46,106 nucleotides of DNA, taken from Bacteroidota bacterium. GTDB lineage: Bacteria; Bacteroidota; Bacteroidia; Flavobacteriales; Flavobacteriaceae. A program made the position numbers and the translations under genes. The stretch is from contig JAJRRO010000091.1 in assembly GCA_024279425.1 (NCBI GenBank), positions 1-46,106 on the forward strand, given 5' to 3'. Of the stretch, positions 17,334 through 25,804 are shown piece after piece (within the stretch, counting starts at the first letter, position 1; every line of letters starts with the position of its first letter). Under the pieces are notes generated by a model. It did no database searches. It saw only the letters and a list, made by a program, of their open reading frames with translations, and was not told the origin of the DNA.

Positions 17334-19307
17334 ATGCGCGTACTCTCAAAATCTCGATTTAAACTAGGTTTAGAATGCCCAAATAAGCTGTTCTTCACCA
17401 ACAAGGATTCTTATGCCAATAATAAGCAAGAAGACAGCTTTTTAGAGGCCTTGGCAAATGGGGGGTTTCAAGTTGAAGAATTGGCTAGAATGTCTTTTCC
17501 CGGAGGTGATTTAATAGACGGTAAAGATGGGGACTATGAAGATCTATGGTATCGAACAAGAAATTTACTTCAGAAAAATAATACGACTATATATGAAGCT
17601 GCATTTCTTTATGATGGCTTATTTGTAAGAACCGATGTCCTAGTTAAAAAGAGAGACACTATCGAATTGATAGAGGTAAAGGCAAAGTCTTTTGATTCTA
17701 ATGAAGAGCACATTTTTGTTGGGGCAAGGGGTAGTTTAAAAAGCGAATGGAAAGCTTATTTGTTTGATATCGCTTTTCAAAAATTTGTGATGCAGCAATG
17801 CTTTCCCGATGTTAAGATCAAATCGCACATCATGATGGCCGATATCACCAAAACAGCTTCAATTAATGGATTGAATCAGTTGTTTAGAATGACCAGAAGA
17901 GCTGAACATAGAACAGGAATCAAGGTATTGGCCAAATCTATTGATGATCTTGGAACACCGGTCTTAACAAAGATTGATATCAGTGATATCGTTGAGGATA
18001 TTGAAAACGATGTTCACAAATATCATAAGGACCTTTCTTTTAAGGATGTCATAGAACAATTTAAGACCAGCTATGAGAATGACAAATATGCAAACTGGCC
18101 AACATCCTATTCGGCATGTAAGCATTGTGAATTCAAAACCTCGAAGGAGGAAAAACAAAACGGATTGGATTCTGGATTTGAATATTGCTTTAAAGAACAA
18201 CACCAATGGAACGCTGAGGATTTTGAGAAGCCAAGCATTCTCGAAATAGGTGGACTGTACTATCGCAGGGGCATCGATTTATTTGAAGAAGAAAAATACT
18301 TCATGGATCAGTTGTCTCGTGATGATATCAATTATAAGGAAGAGGTAGGTAAATTATCGAGTACCCAGCGCCAATGGCTACAAATTCAAAAGGAAGTGAA
18401 CCAGGATGCTTCTTTTTTTGTAGATGTGAAGAACCTTAAGTCTGAAATGGATTCTTGGGTATTTCCGTTGCATTTTATCGATTTTGAAACCAGTACATCG
18501 GCCTTGCCATTTCATAAAGGAAGACACCCTTACGAGCAAATCGCTTTTCAATTTTCACATCATATTTTTCATGGGAATGGGCATATTGAGCATGCTAATG
18601 AGTTTTTAAATGCGAAAGCTGGTGAGTTTCCGAATTTTGAATTTATTAGAGCTTTAAAGCAAGCACTTGAAAAAGATAATGGTACCATTTTTCGATATGC
18701 CAACCATGAGAATACAATCCTAAATGCCATTTACGAGCAATTGGACACCTCCACAGCATCGGATAAGCAGGAGTTGATGACGTTTATTGAAGGTGTTTCA
18801 CATGCAACAAGAGAATCTGAACATCATTGGAAAGGTGAACGTGATATGGTCGACCTATGGGCTCTCATCAAGGACTATTATTACAATCCGTTGACCAAAG
18901 GTTCCAACTCCATTAAAGCAGTACTCCCGGCCATTTTAGCTACAAGTGAATTTCTGAGATCAAAATATTCACAAAAACTGGGACAATTACGGCTTACATC
19001 CAAGAACTTTTCCGAAGATCATGTCTGGCTTACTGTTGACAATGAAGAAGTAATTAGTCCGTATAAAAATCTACCGCCTATTTTCGAAGATTGGTCTGAA
19101 GAGGCCATTGAAAAATCCCTTTCTGAAATAGAATCGATAAATGACGGAGGCGCAGCACTTGCCGCCTACGGAAAGCTTCAATACACCGATATGAAACAAG
19201 GGGAAATAGATGAAATACGAAAAGCCTTATTGAAGTATTGTGAGTTGGATACTCTGGCTATGGTCATGATCTATGAACATTTCCTAGAACTGGTAGAAGC
19301 CAAATAA
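17334..19307 (+). CDS. DUF2779 protein: Cas4-like nuclease plus DnaQ-like domain (cluster gene 8)
   Basis: A 657-residue DUF2779 family protein. The N-terminal half has a PD-(D/E)xK nuclease signature (Asp101, then ELIEVKAK with Glu114 and Lys116) and four cysteines placed like the [4Fe-4S] ligands of Cas4/AddB (Cys15, Cys262, Cys265, Cys285). The C-terminal half begins with HFIDFET (Asp383, Glu385), the first motif of DnaQ-like 3'-5' exonucleases, and has later acidic residues in KYCELDTLAMVM. It is thus likely a double nuclease acting on DNA or RNA. The function of the family is not firmly known. It lies 41 bases after the patatin gene and 32 bases before the next nuclease gene. Confidence 0.85.
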   Translation: MRVLSKSRFKLGLECPNKLFFTNKDSYANNKQEDSFLEALANGGFQVEELARMSFPGGDLIDGKDGDYEDLWYRTRNLLQKNNTTIYEAAFLYDGLFVRTDVLVKKRDTIELIEVKAKSFDSNEEHIFVGARGSLKSEWKAYLFDIAFQKFVMQQCFPDVKIKSHIMMADITKTASINGLNQLFRMTRRAEHRTGIKVLAKSIDDLGTPVLTKIDISDIVEDIENDVHKYHKDLSFKDVIEQFKTSYENDKYANWPTSYSACKHCEFKTSKEEKQNGLDSGFEYCFKEQHQWNAEDFEKPSILEIGGLYYRRGIDLFEEEKYFMDQLSRDDINYKEEVGKLSSTQRQWLQIQKEVNQDASFFVDVKNLKSEMDSWVFPLHFIDFETSTSALPFHKGRHPYEQIAFQFSHHIFHGNGHIEHANEFLNAKAGEFPNFEFIRALKQALEKDNGTIFRYANHENTILNAIYEQLDTSTASDKQELMTFIEGVSHATRESEHHWKGERDMVDLWALIKDYYYNPLTKGSNSIKAVLPAILATSEFLRSKYSQKLGQLRLTSKNFSEDHVWLTVDNEEVISPYKNLPPIFEDWSEEAIEKSLSEIESINDGGAALAAYGKLQYTDMKQGEIDEIRKALLKYCELDTLAMVMIYEHFLELVEAK

Positions 19308-19339
19308 CATGAAAAATCAATCCAATAAAACTATACATC

Positions 19340-20500
19340 ATGCCCTATTATTATCCACTTAAAAGATTGAAGGATGGCAGCCTTCGCAAGCGCACCGTTG
19401 GAGGCCTGCAACGTCTTCGAAAACAATTGAAGGACGAACGTTTTCCTAGCAAGAAAACCTCTGAATCGCTCATTCTTGGCACTTGGAACCTAAGAAATTT
19501 TGATGATGACCGTTTCAATTATGGCCCGCGATTATATGAATCATTTTACTATATCGCAGAGATTATTTCCCACTTCGACGTAATCGGCATACAAGAGATA
19601 TGTGTTGATCTATGGCCGTTAAAACGTGTCATGAATATTTTGGACAAAGACTATGATTATATTGTTACTGATGTAACGCATAGTAGCATAGGTGGCAACC
19701 AGGAACGACTTGGGTTTATCTATAACAAAAGTAAGGTCACTTTTACCGGTATTGCCGGCGAGATTGTCTTACCACCAAAGCTCATGATCAGTGCCGTGGA
19801 TGCTAATAAAAGACAGTTTTCCCGCACGCCTTTTGGTGTTGATTTTCAATCGGGATGGTTTAAATTTTTCTTCTCTACGGTGCATATCTATTTCGGCTCC
19901 AATAGTCCGAGTTCGGTAAAATATAAACGTAGGGTAGAGGAGATAGAAGCAGTGGCCAAATACATTGCCAAAGAAGCCAAAAATAGTGATTCCAATCACA
20001 TTCTGGTTGGTGATTTCAATATTAAGAAATCCGGTAGTGATGGATTCAATGCCTTAGAAAAAAATGGCTTTACGGTAGTAACTAACAATAAAGGTAGTAA
20101 CAGAGATCAAACCAAATTTTATGATCAGATTTCTTTCCGTTCAAAGAAGAATGAATTGGCCTTTGTAGAACCTGGCCGTGAAGATCGGGTAATTCAATTT
20201 TTCAATAGCATCTTTAGAGAGGAGGACTATGAGACCTATAAACCTATTATGAAAGAACGTATTGCCGATAAATTGAAAGTGGCTAATAAGAAGCTTGAAA
20301 AGGCAACCTCTAAAACTGCCAAGAAAAAGTTCAACGCGCAGATTGCAAGTTTAACCGCAGCTAGAAAAACAAATGCTTCACTAAGGGCTTATTATGGTAA
20401 ATGGCGCACCTTTCAAGCTAGTGATCACCTACCACTTTGGGTGGAGATCAAGATTGATTTTAGCGATAAGTATTTGGAAAATTTAAAAATAATGGATTAA
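19340..20500 (+). CDS. endonuclease/exonuclease/phosphatase family protein (cluster gene 9)
   Basis: A 386-residue protein of the EEP superfamily (DNase I-like). Expected motifs are present: GTWNLRNF (Asn50), GIQE (Glu86), STVHI (His182), GDFN (Asp225, Asn227) and SDH (Asp362, His363). These bind a divalent metal and carry out phosphodiester or phosphate-ester hydrolysis. No signal peptide is seen, so it is likely cytoplasmic. A basic N-terminal 45 residues and a lysine-rich helical insert (about 290-350) are extra to the core and may bind nucleic acid. It is the last gene of the cluster. It could also be a phosphatase rather than a nuclease. Confidence 0.84.
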   Translation: MPYYYPLKRLKDGSLRKRTVGGLQRLRKQLKDERFPSKKTSESLILGTWNLRNFDDDRFNYGPRLYESFYYIAEIISHFDVIGIQEICVDLWPLKRVMNILDKDYDYIVTDVTHSSIGGNQERLGFIYNKSKVTFTGIAGEIVLPPKLMISAVDANKRQFSRTPFGVDFQSGWFKFFFSTVHIYFGSNSPSSVKYKRRVEEIEAVAKYIAKEAKNSDSNHILVGDFNIKKSGSDGFNALEKNGFTVVTNNKGSNRDQTKFYDQISFRSKKNELAFVEPGREDRVIQFFNSIFREEDYETYKPIMKERIADKLKVANKKLEKATSKTAKKKFNAQIASLTAARKTNASLRAYYGKWRTFQASDHLPLWVEIKIDFSDKYLENLKIMD

Positions 20501-20533
20501 GATTTAAAAAAATGAACTATGGCATTGCTTTAT

Positions 20534-20557
20534 CTTGGAAGTTGCGATACTTCCAAG
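20534..20557 (+). terminator. stem-loop after the nine-gene cluster
   Basis: CTTGGAAGT and ACTTCCAAG form a perfect 9-bp stem with a 6-base loop, 34 bases after the last stop codon. It lacks a strong T tract, so it may act as an mRNA end or weak terminator. The rest of 20501-20742 shows no gene. Confidence 0.45.
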
Positions 20558-20742
20558 TATCCTGACAACAGAAGAAACTTTCTTAAACTGAAGCCGAGGA
20601 ACAAAGCTTGCACTAATGGTAAAAAAAGAGACTAGGGGTGATTTTTTTGTTAAGCTATAGGAGTCAAAAGTCATTGCCCCGGCGCTCGCACCATTTCTAA
20701 AAATGCCTTCTGAACATTTTCTCAACATTCGGCCGGTCTTCT

Positions 20743-21735
20743 TTATCCCTTTATCTCCAAGATTTGACGAATCATTTGATTGGTAAATCCCCATTCATTA
20801 TCGTACCAGGTCATGACCTTCAGTAAATCGCCATCCACCACCCGAGTCATATTCAGATCTACCGTAGAGGCATACGGACTTTTTACAATATCCGAGGACA
20901 CCAAGGGTTCCCTAGTAGTGGTTAGGATCTTGGCATAACGGGAAGTCTGTGCTTCTTCCTCAAAAATAGCATTGACCTCTTCCACTCGTACCGGTCTCTC
21001 GGTCACAAAGGTCAAATCCGAAAGGGATCCTACGGGTATGGGCGTACGTATGGCCACTCCATCAAATTTTCCGGCATACTGTGGTAAGGCCTTGGTGGTG
21101 GCAATGGCGGCACCTGTAGTCGTTGGTACCAAATTGACGGCCCCTGCCCTACCCATTCTAAAATTCTTTTCAGAAGGGCTATCCACTATACCCTGTGAAG
21201 CCGTATAGGCATGTACCGTGGTCATAATGGCCTTTTTAATGCCTATACGACGTCCCAATACCTCCACCACCGGACTAATATTATTGGTAGTACAACTGGC
21301 ACAGGAAAAAACACTGGTATGGCCATCCTCCGAATTCACACCGTGCACTACTGTAGGCGTATCCTCACTTTTGGTAGGGGCCGAAATAATAACCGTTTTC
21401 GCACCGGCTGTAATATGCTTTTCAGCCTCCTCTTGAGTGGTAAATACCCCCGTACTCTCAATGACCAAGTCCACCTTGTTTTCCCGCCAAGGCAGTGCTT
21501 CTGGATTCCGTATGGAGGTGTATTTCACTTTGACCCAATCAATGATCAGGTCTTGGTTTTTAAAAGAAATGGTTTTTTCATAGGTACCGTAGACCGAATC
21601 ATATTTTAGGAGGTAGACCAGATTCTCTATGGAAATAATATCGTTCACCGCTACCAGTTCCAATCCGTCCGTGTCTAAAATTATTTTAAGGGCAGCTCTT
21701 CCGATGCGCCCCATTCCGTTAATTGCTATTTTCAT
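20743..21735 (-). CDS. gap: glyceraldehyde-3-phosphate dehydrogenase, type I
   Basis: Converts glyceraldehyde-3-phosphate to 1,3-bisphosphoglycerate with NAD in glycolysis, or the reverse in gluconeogenesis. The NAD domain begins INGMGRIGR, and Asp32 points to NAD over NADP. Catalytic Cys148 and His175 are present, and WYDNEWG lies near the C-terminus. The active-site stretch reads SCASCTTNNISP where most family members have SNASCTTN(C)LAP, so this is a divergent copy. Length (330 residues) is normal. It follows a flavin-binding protein gene by 11 bases in a minus-strand operon, an uncommon place for gap, and is probably a second, accessory isozyme. Confidence 0.93.
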   Translation of the reverse strand: MKIAINGMGRIGRAALKIILDTDGLELVAVNDIISIENLVYLLKYDSVYGTYEKTISFKNQDLIIDWVKVKYTSIRNPEALPWRENKVDLVIESTGVFTTQEEAEKHITAGAKTVIISAPTKSEDTPTVVHGVNSEDGHTSVFSCASCTTNNISPVVEVLGRRIGIKKAIMTTVHAYTASQGIVDSPSEKNFRMGRAGAVNLVPTTTGAAIATTKALPQYAGKFDGVAIRTPIPVGSLSDLTFVTERPVRVEEVNAIFEEEAQTSRYAKILTTTREPLVSSDIVKSPYASTVDLNMTRVVDGDLLKVMTWYDNEWGFTNQMIRQILEIKG

Positions 21736-21746
21736 ACTATTTGTAT

Positions 21747-22361
21747 TTATGGATTATTGTTTTTTAGTTTGGATTCCAGTTCGGTTATACGGTCCTGTAA
21801 GGGCTTGGTCATCGCCTCGACATCCTCCATGGTAAATCGCTGTTTAATGTGTTGCGGACAATTCATATCCCAGGCCGTGATGGTGAAAACAATGGCCCTT
21901 TCCACTTTTGCCTTATAACTAGGGTCTGATAGCGACTCCAAAAGCGCTTTATCATCAAAGACCACTTGGGCCGAACCCCATATTTTTATTCTTCTCCTAT
22001 TGGGATAATCCATTAAAAATAGAGACGCTTTATTGTTTTCACTGAGATTGCCCACAGAAATATATTGCCTGTTTCCTCCAAAATCCGCAAAGGCCAATCT
22101 CTTTTCATCCAATACCTTTAAAAAGCCCTTGGGACCGCCCCGGTGTTGAACGTAGGGTTGACCATCCGCATTGGCCGTACCAAAATAAAAGGAATCCGTA
22201 GTACTTAAAAAATGCACTAGATGTGGATTGGCTTCCGATTGCCAACCTCCCATTTGTTCCATACGGGCATAAGAGGCCCTGGAATGGTGTTTTTCCTGCA
22301 TGGCCTTAACCGCTGGCGTAAAGGCAACATCGCTCGTATATTCCAATTCATCCTTTTTCAT
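21747..22361 (-). CDS. pyridoxamine 5'-phosphate oxidase family flavoprotein
   Basis: A 204-residue protein of the FMN-binding split-barrel type. The region TDSFYFGTANADGQPYVQHR with the following RGGPKGF, LAFADFGGNRQYISVGNL and RIKIWGSAQVV are typical of the PNPOx-like group annotated as general-stress or redox flavoproteins. The last 35 residues form a coiled coil (DRITELESKLKNN). The substrate is unknown. Its start overlaps the end of the deaminase gene by 14 bases and it is followed 11 bases later by gap, so the three are translated from one message. Confidence 0.85.
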   Translation of the reverse strand: MKKDELEYTSDVAFTPAVKAMQEKHHSRASYARMEQMGGWQSEANPHLVHFLSTTDSFYFGTANADGQPYVQHRGGPKGFLKVLDEKRLAFADFGGNRQYISVGNLSENNKASLFLMDYPNRRRIKIWGSAQVVFDDKALLESLSDPSYKAKVERAIVFTITAWDMNCPQHIKQRFTMEDVEAMTKPLQDRITELESKLKNNNP

Positions 22362-22827
22362 TCGTATCTTCTTTTTGCATTAATTGATGACGTTCCGACA
22401 AATTTTTACATTCTTCTTCTAAAACAGCGCCAATGACCTTGGGCTTTTGACCCCAATGGGGTACTTCCGTGGCCAACAAAACCTTTAATCCTGAGGTGAT
22501 GCCGCCCACATGATCTACTAGGATACCATATACTAGGGTCTCTATTTTATAATGCCGCAGTACATAGGAGCACATAAGACAAGGTTCATGCGTGGTATAT
22601 AGGGTACAACGCGACAGCGCTGTCTTTTCCACCAGTTTCAAGGCATCTTTTATGGCCTCAATCTCGGCATGTTTGGTGATATCCCCGGTTGATTTTCCGG
22701 CTTCCACTCCCCTGCCAATGACCTTCCCGTTCAGCACTACAATGGAGCCAACAGGCGCATCTCCCCTAGCCAGCGCCTTTTCTCCCAGTACAAGGCATTG
22801 TTGCATATAGTGTTGATGCTTTTTCAT
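22348..22827 (-). CDS. CMP/dCMP-type deaminase (zinc-dependent nucleoside/base deaminase)
   Basis: A deaminase of the cytidine/guanine/tRNA-adenosine superfamily. Zinc and proton-shuttle residues are in KHAEIEAI (His53, Glu55) and EPCLMC (Cys83, Cys86). At 159 residues it fits guanine or tRNA-adenosine deaminases, and the exact substrate is not decided by eye. An upstream frame extends to 22878, but the ATG at 22827 (MKKHQHY) matches the family start. Its stop lies inside the next gene's start (14-base overlap). Confidence 0.85.
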   Translation of the reverse strand: MKKHQHYMQQCLVLGEKALARGDAPVGSIVVLNGKVIGRGVEAGKSTGDITKHAEIEAIKDALKLVEKTALSRCTLYTTHEPCLMCSYVLRHYKIETLVYGILVDHVGGITSGLKVLLATEVPHWGQKPKVIGAVLEEECKNLSERHQLMQKEDTNEKG

Positions 22828-22907
22828 AGTTGTGGTCTTTAGAAATTTGCCTTTTTGAAGGTACCCAAAAAGAACCAAAGCGCTTCTTGGGTCTTCCTTA
22901 ATTGTTG

Positions 22908-23330
22908 TTAATGCGCTACTGTTTTATAATCGTATTGGATCAAATATATCAAAGGCAGTGCATAGGCTAAATGACGTACTAAGGTAATGACCGGCATCAT
23001 TGGGGACATGTCCAGTCCGGCTACCCCAGCGCCCAGTAAGGGCAACATAAACAACCATACCAGGGCAATGGTCTCGCCCACTACAAAAAGTAGGGGCCTA
23101 AACCATTTAGGACCCCAAAGCGAAGGTGCAATTCCTGCAAAAAGTATGGCCAATAAAATACCATTGCTGTAATGTCCTACTACACCATAAGCCAGCCCCA
23201 AACCGGTTTTTGCACCCAATATTCCGGGAATGTCCCACCAGTCTCCGGTAATCAAAAGACCTACAAGGTCAAATACTAGTGTTCCTAAAAATCCTGCAAG
23301 GATGGCGTTTTTCCAATGTATCGTTTTCAT
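22908..23330 (-). CDS. four-helix membrane protein (DUF6789-like)
   Basis: A 140-residue integral membrane protein. Four hydrophobic helices are visible: about residues 8-28, 46-68, 78-102 and 108-132. It resembles proteins annotated DUF6789, of unknown function. The conserved-looking acidic and glycine positions (GFLGTLVFDLVG at the start) are typical of that group. The deaminase gene lies 80 bases downstream and a 42-codon ORF 69 bases upstream on the same strand. Confidence 0.7.
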   Translation of the reverse strand: MKTIHWKNAILAGFLGTLVFDLVGLLITGDWWDIPGILGAKTGLGLAYGVVGHYSNGILLAILFAGIAPSLWGPKWFRPLLFVVGETIALVWLFMLPLLGAGVAGLDMSPMMPVITLVRHLAYALPLIYLIQYDYKTVAH

Positions 23331-23399
23331 AATTTTAAATTTTTGTGATTAGTTGATACTTGTTTAATGCTAATAACTATAGCGTTACTTTCTGTTTAC

Positions 23400-23528
23400 T
23401 TATAAAAATCGGACGCCCGCTATAAAGGAATATCTTCTTCTTTGGTTCCAATAGTCGTGTTTTGTTATGCCGACGGAAGCAACGGTAGCCGATTGGGTTT
23501 GGTCTTTTTGTCTGTTTATTGTATTCAT
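23400..23528 (-). CDS. 42-residue protein, KHxxWNxxRRxSFxxxVRF family (copy 1)
   Basis: A short ORF of exactly 42 codons, unrecognised. Its C-terminal half, from Lys23, reads KHDYWNQRRRYSFIAGVRFL. A second ORF at 34656-34784 also has 42 residues and has KHLVWNSKRRNSFLTQVRFV at the same positions. Eleven of these 20 residues are identical and the ends are aligned without gaps. The N-terminal half is polar and differs. Each copy is the first ORF upstream of another gene on the same strand. The conserved Trp, Arg-Arg and VRF end suggest a folded or membrane-interacting peptide. Confidence 0.6.
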   Translation of the reverse strand: MNTINRQKDQTQSATVASVGITKHDYWNQRRRYSFIAGVRFL

Positions 23529-23779
23529 GGTTGTACTTATTTTATCATTGTTGTCCAGTAAAAAATAGGACGTTGGTTGAAATCACTGGTAAATTCAAGA
23601 ATTTTAAAGCTTATCAACAATAGACCCCTTGCTTTCGTAAAATTTTACCACTCCCTGAGTTTTCACCTCTTTTAAAACGTATGACTAGGCAACGGAATGA
23701 TTATGCATCCGTTAAAAATCAGTCTATGTTCTTATATCAAGGAGTTAAGGGGTCTTGAATCCTTATCCGGACACAGCTA

Positions 23780-24766
23780 TTATTTAATCTTATTCTTTTG
23801 TAAAAAATGGAGAATATATTCAGCTATCTCATCCCCTTTTTCCTCTAGGGCAAAATGCCCTGTATCCAAAAGATGGAATTCCAAATTCTTTAGATCCCTC
23901 TTGTACGGATGTGCCCCTTCTGCCGGAAAAATATAATCGTTCTTTCCCCATACGATCAAGGTAGGTGGCTGGTGTTCCCTAAAGTAAGCCTGCCATTCCG
24001 GGTATAAAGGCACATTGGTCCGGTAATCATAGAAGAGGGCCAATTGAATGTCGTTGTTTTCGGTTCTGCTTAAATGCTGTAGGTCAATATGCCAGTTATC
24101 CGGACTTATTTTAGTGGAATCCTGTACCCCATGGGTATATTGCCATTGCAATCCGGCCAAGGAATGAAATCCTTCCAATGCCTTTCCATTTTCTTCGGTA
24201 TAGTTGTTCCAGTACTTCTTGATCGGTACCCAGAAATCGCGCAGCCCTTCGTCATAGGCATTCCCATTTTGAATGATCAATGCCTCTACTCTTTCCGGAT
24301 TTTTGGCGGCAATTCTAAAACCGATGGGCGCCCCGTAATCCATCAAATAGATACTGTACTTGTCCACTTTTTTCGCGGCTAGGAATCCCTCTACAATTTT
24401 TGCCATAGTATCGAAGCTATATTCAAATTCAGCTATGGCAGGTTGGTCACTGCGGCCATATCCGGGATAATCCGGTGCCAATACATGATAGCGAACAGAC
24501 AAGTCTGTTATTAAATTGCGAAACATATGGGAAGAGGTCGGGTAGCCATGTAATAAAAGTATCGTGGGCTTGTCCAAATCCCCGGCTTCCCTATAAAAAA
24601 TGTCCAGTCCGTTTACCTTTACCGTCTTGTGCAAGGTGGGATGATTTAGTTCAACGGCCTGCTTTGTAGCTAACTGCTGTGCCGGTTTCGAAAATGAAAG
24701 AATACTTAGGGATACCAATATGATAAAGGCTATTTCTGTTACTGATTTTAAAGTTCTTGTTTTCAT
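23780..24766 (-). CDS. exported alpha/beta hydrolase, haloalkane-dehalogenase/epoxide-hydrolase-like
   Basis: A 328-residue alpha/beta hydrolase with an N-terminal signal or anchor segment (residues 10-26). The oxyanion motif LLHGYPTSS (71-79) and the nucleophile elbow LMDYGAPIG with Asp143 place it with haloalkane dehalogenases and epoxide hydrolases, which use Asp rather than Ser. Asp in WGKNDYIFP and His in DTGHFALEE complete the triad. It is the last gene of the TetR-controlled operon. A perfect copy of the TetR operator lies inside the coding sequence at 24495-24508 (codons for TDLSV). Confidence 0.88.
   Translation of the reverse strand: MKTRTLKSVTEIAFIILVSLSILSFSKPAQQLATKQAVELNHPTLHKTVKVNGLDIFYREAGDLDKPTILLLHGYPTSSHMFRNLITDLSVRYHVLAPDYPGYGRSDQPAIAEFEYSFDTMAKIVEGFLAAKKVDKYSIYLMDYGAPIGFRIAAKNPERVEALIIQNGNAYDEGLRDFWVPIKKYWNNYTEENGKALEGFHSLAGLQWQYTHGVQDSTKISPDNWHIDLQHLSRTENNDIQLALFYDYRTNVPLYPEWQAYFREHQPPTLIVWGKNDYIFPAEGAHPYKRDLKNLEFHLLDTGHFALEEKGDEIAEYILHFLQKNKIK
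24495..24508. promoter_or_regulatory. TetR operator copy inside the hydrolase gene
   Basis: ACAGACAAGTCTGT, identical to the site at 25805-25818 and the complement of the one at 26429-26442. A third copy by chance in 46 kb is very unlikely. It could be a roadblock to elongation or stabilise repressor looping. Confidence 0.65.
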
Positions 24767-24795
24767 GATTTTTATAGTTTTAATTTAGTATTAAT

Positions 24796-25350
24796 TTATA
24801 CGGTTTGTAAAGTTTCTATATGTTGTGCTTTGGGGAAATCAATGTCAAATCCCCCATTGTGATAGACAGTATTGGTGATAGTCGTTAGGGCCACAATGGC
24901 AATCAATTCTGCAAAGGCGGCCTTGGTATATCCTACTTCCAAAAAATGATGAATGGTTTCTTCCGCCGGATGCCCTTTCTGGGTCACCAACTGGTTGGCC
25001 AAAGTAACTAGCGCGTTCAACTTTTCATCCGAGATCGTATTGTTCCTGATATCGAGCGTTTCAGCTTCGGTAAAGCCGTTCATTTTCCCAATGGCCGTAT
25101 GGGCGGACAGACAATAGGAACAACCATTGGCCTGTGAAGTGGTCAAGGCAATAGCCTCGTACTCCTTTTTACTAAATTCCCCACTTTTTAAGGTTTCCAT
25201 AAAATTCAGAAATCCGCCGAGGAGTTTGTCCGATACACCCATAGAGGCATACAGGTTGGGCAACATGCCCACTTTGCTTTTGATGTTGCTAAAAATGGCC
25301 TTTGAGTTTTCATTGGCTTCTTCAATACGTAAGGGTTGTAAAACTTTCAT
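24796..25350 (-). CDS. AhpD/carboxymuconolactone-decarboxylase family protein
   Basis: A 184-residue alkylhydroperoxidase-like protein. The CxxC redox motif is in NGCSYCLSAHTAIG, the usual AhpD signature with its following His. Such proteins reduce peroxides or act as related thiol-disulfide enzymes. The frame is open further upstream to 25425, but the ATG at 25350 (MKVLQPLRIEE) begins the family-like sequence. It is 31 bases after the DUF1348 gene and 29 bases before the hydrolase gene, in the TetR operon. A distant relative occurs at 33894-34463 under a second TetR. Confidence 0.87.
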   Translation of the reverse strand: MKVLQPLRIEEANENSKAIFSNIKSKVGMLPNLYASMGVSDKLLGGFLNFMETLKSGEFSKKEYEAIALTTSQANGCSYCLSAHTAIGKMNGFTEAETLDIRNNTISDEKLNALVTLANQLVTQKGHPAEETIHHFLEVGYTKAAFAELIAIVALTTITNTVYHNGGFDIDFPKAQHIETLQTV

Positions 25351-25381
25351 TTGTTTATTTATTAAATTAATGTTGAATGGA

Positions 25382-25788
25382 TTAAAATTTTCTTTCGGTA
25401 CTTTTGATCTTAATATCGTTGGCACTCATATCGCGTATTTGCATCAGGCCTTCCGCATTAAACTGCCAATGCTCGTTGCCATGGGTTCTATACCATTGTC
25501 CTGTAGCGCTATGCTGCCATTCATATTCGAAGCGAACAGATATGCGGTCATCCGTAAACGCCCATAAATGTTTTCTTAGTTTGTAATGCCGTTCCTTATC
25601 CCATTTGTTGGACAAGAAATCCACTATGGCCTGTCTTCCGGAAAAAAGAGATCTCTGTTTCTCCATTGGGAATCAATGGCATAGGCCAAGGAAACTTTTA
25701 CGGGATCTTTGGAGTTCCAAGCATCTTCTGCCGCCTGCACTTTGGCCGCTGCAGTTTCCTTGCTAAAAGGTGGTACTAGTTTTTTCAT
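25382..25788 (-). pseudogene. DUF1348 (SnoaL/NTF2-like) gene with a -1 frameshift
   Basis: The gene reads [20 protein letters not shown]...WRNRDLFF in one frame and [20 protein letters not shown]...NDIKIKSTERKF in another. Together they match a full DUF1348 protein (about 135 residues, NTF2-like fold, often annotated as a nuclear-transport-factor-2-like enzyme). The break is at the A6 run at 25642-25647 (T6 on the coding strand); one more T would restore the frame. The N-terminal frame stops at 25624. This may be a true mutation, a phase-variable homopolymer or a sequencing error. The start at 25788 matches the family. It is the second gene of the TetR operon. Confidence 0.85.
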
Positions 25789-25804
25789 TGTATTTAATTT
25801 TCGT

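Noticed and set aside
20504-20794. 96-codon minus-strand ORF overlapping the end of gap
   Set aside because: It overlaps the 3' end of the GAPDH gene in another frame and has no family features.
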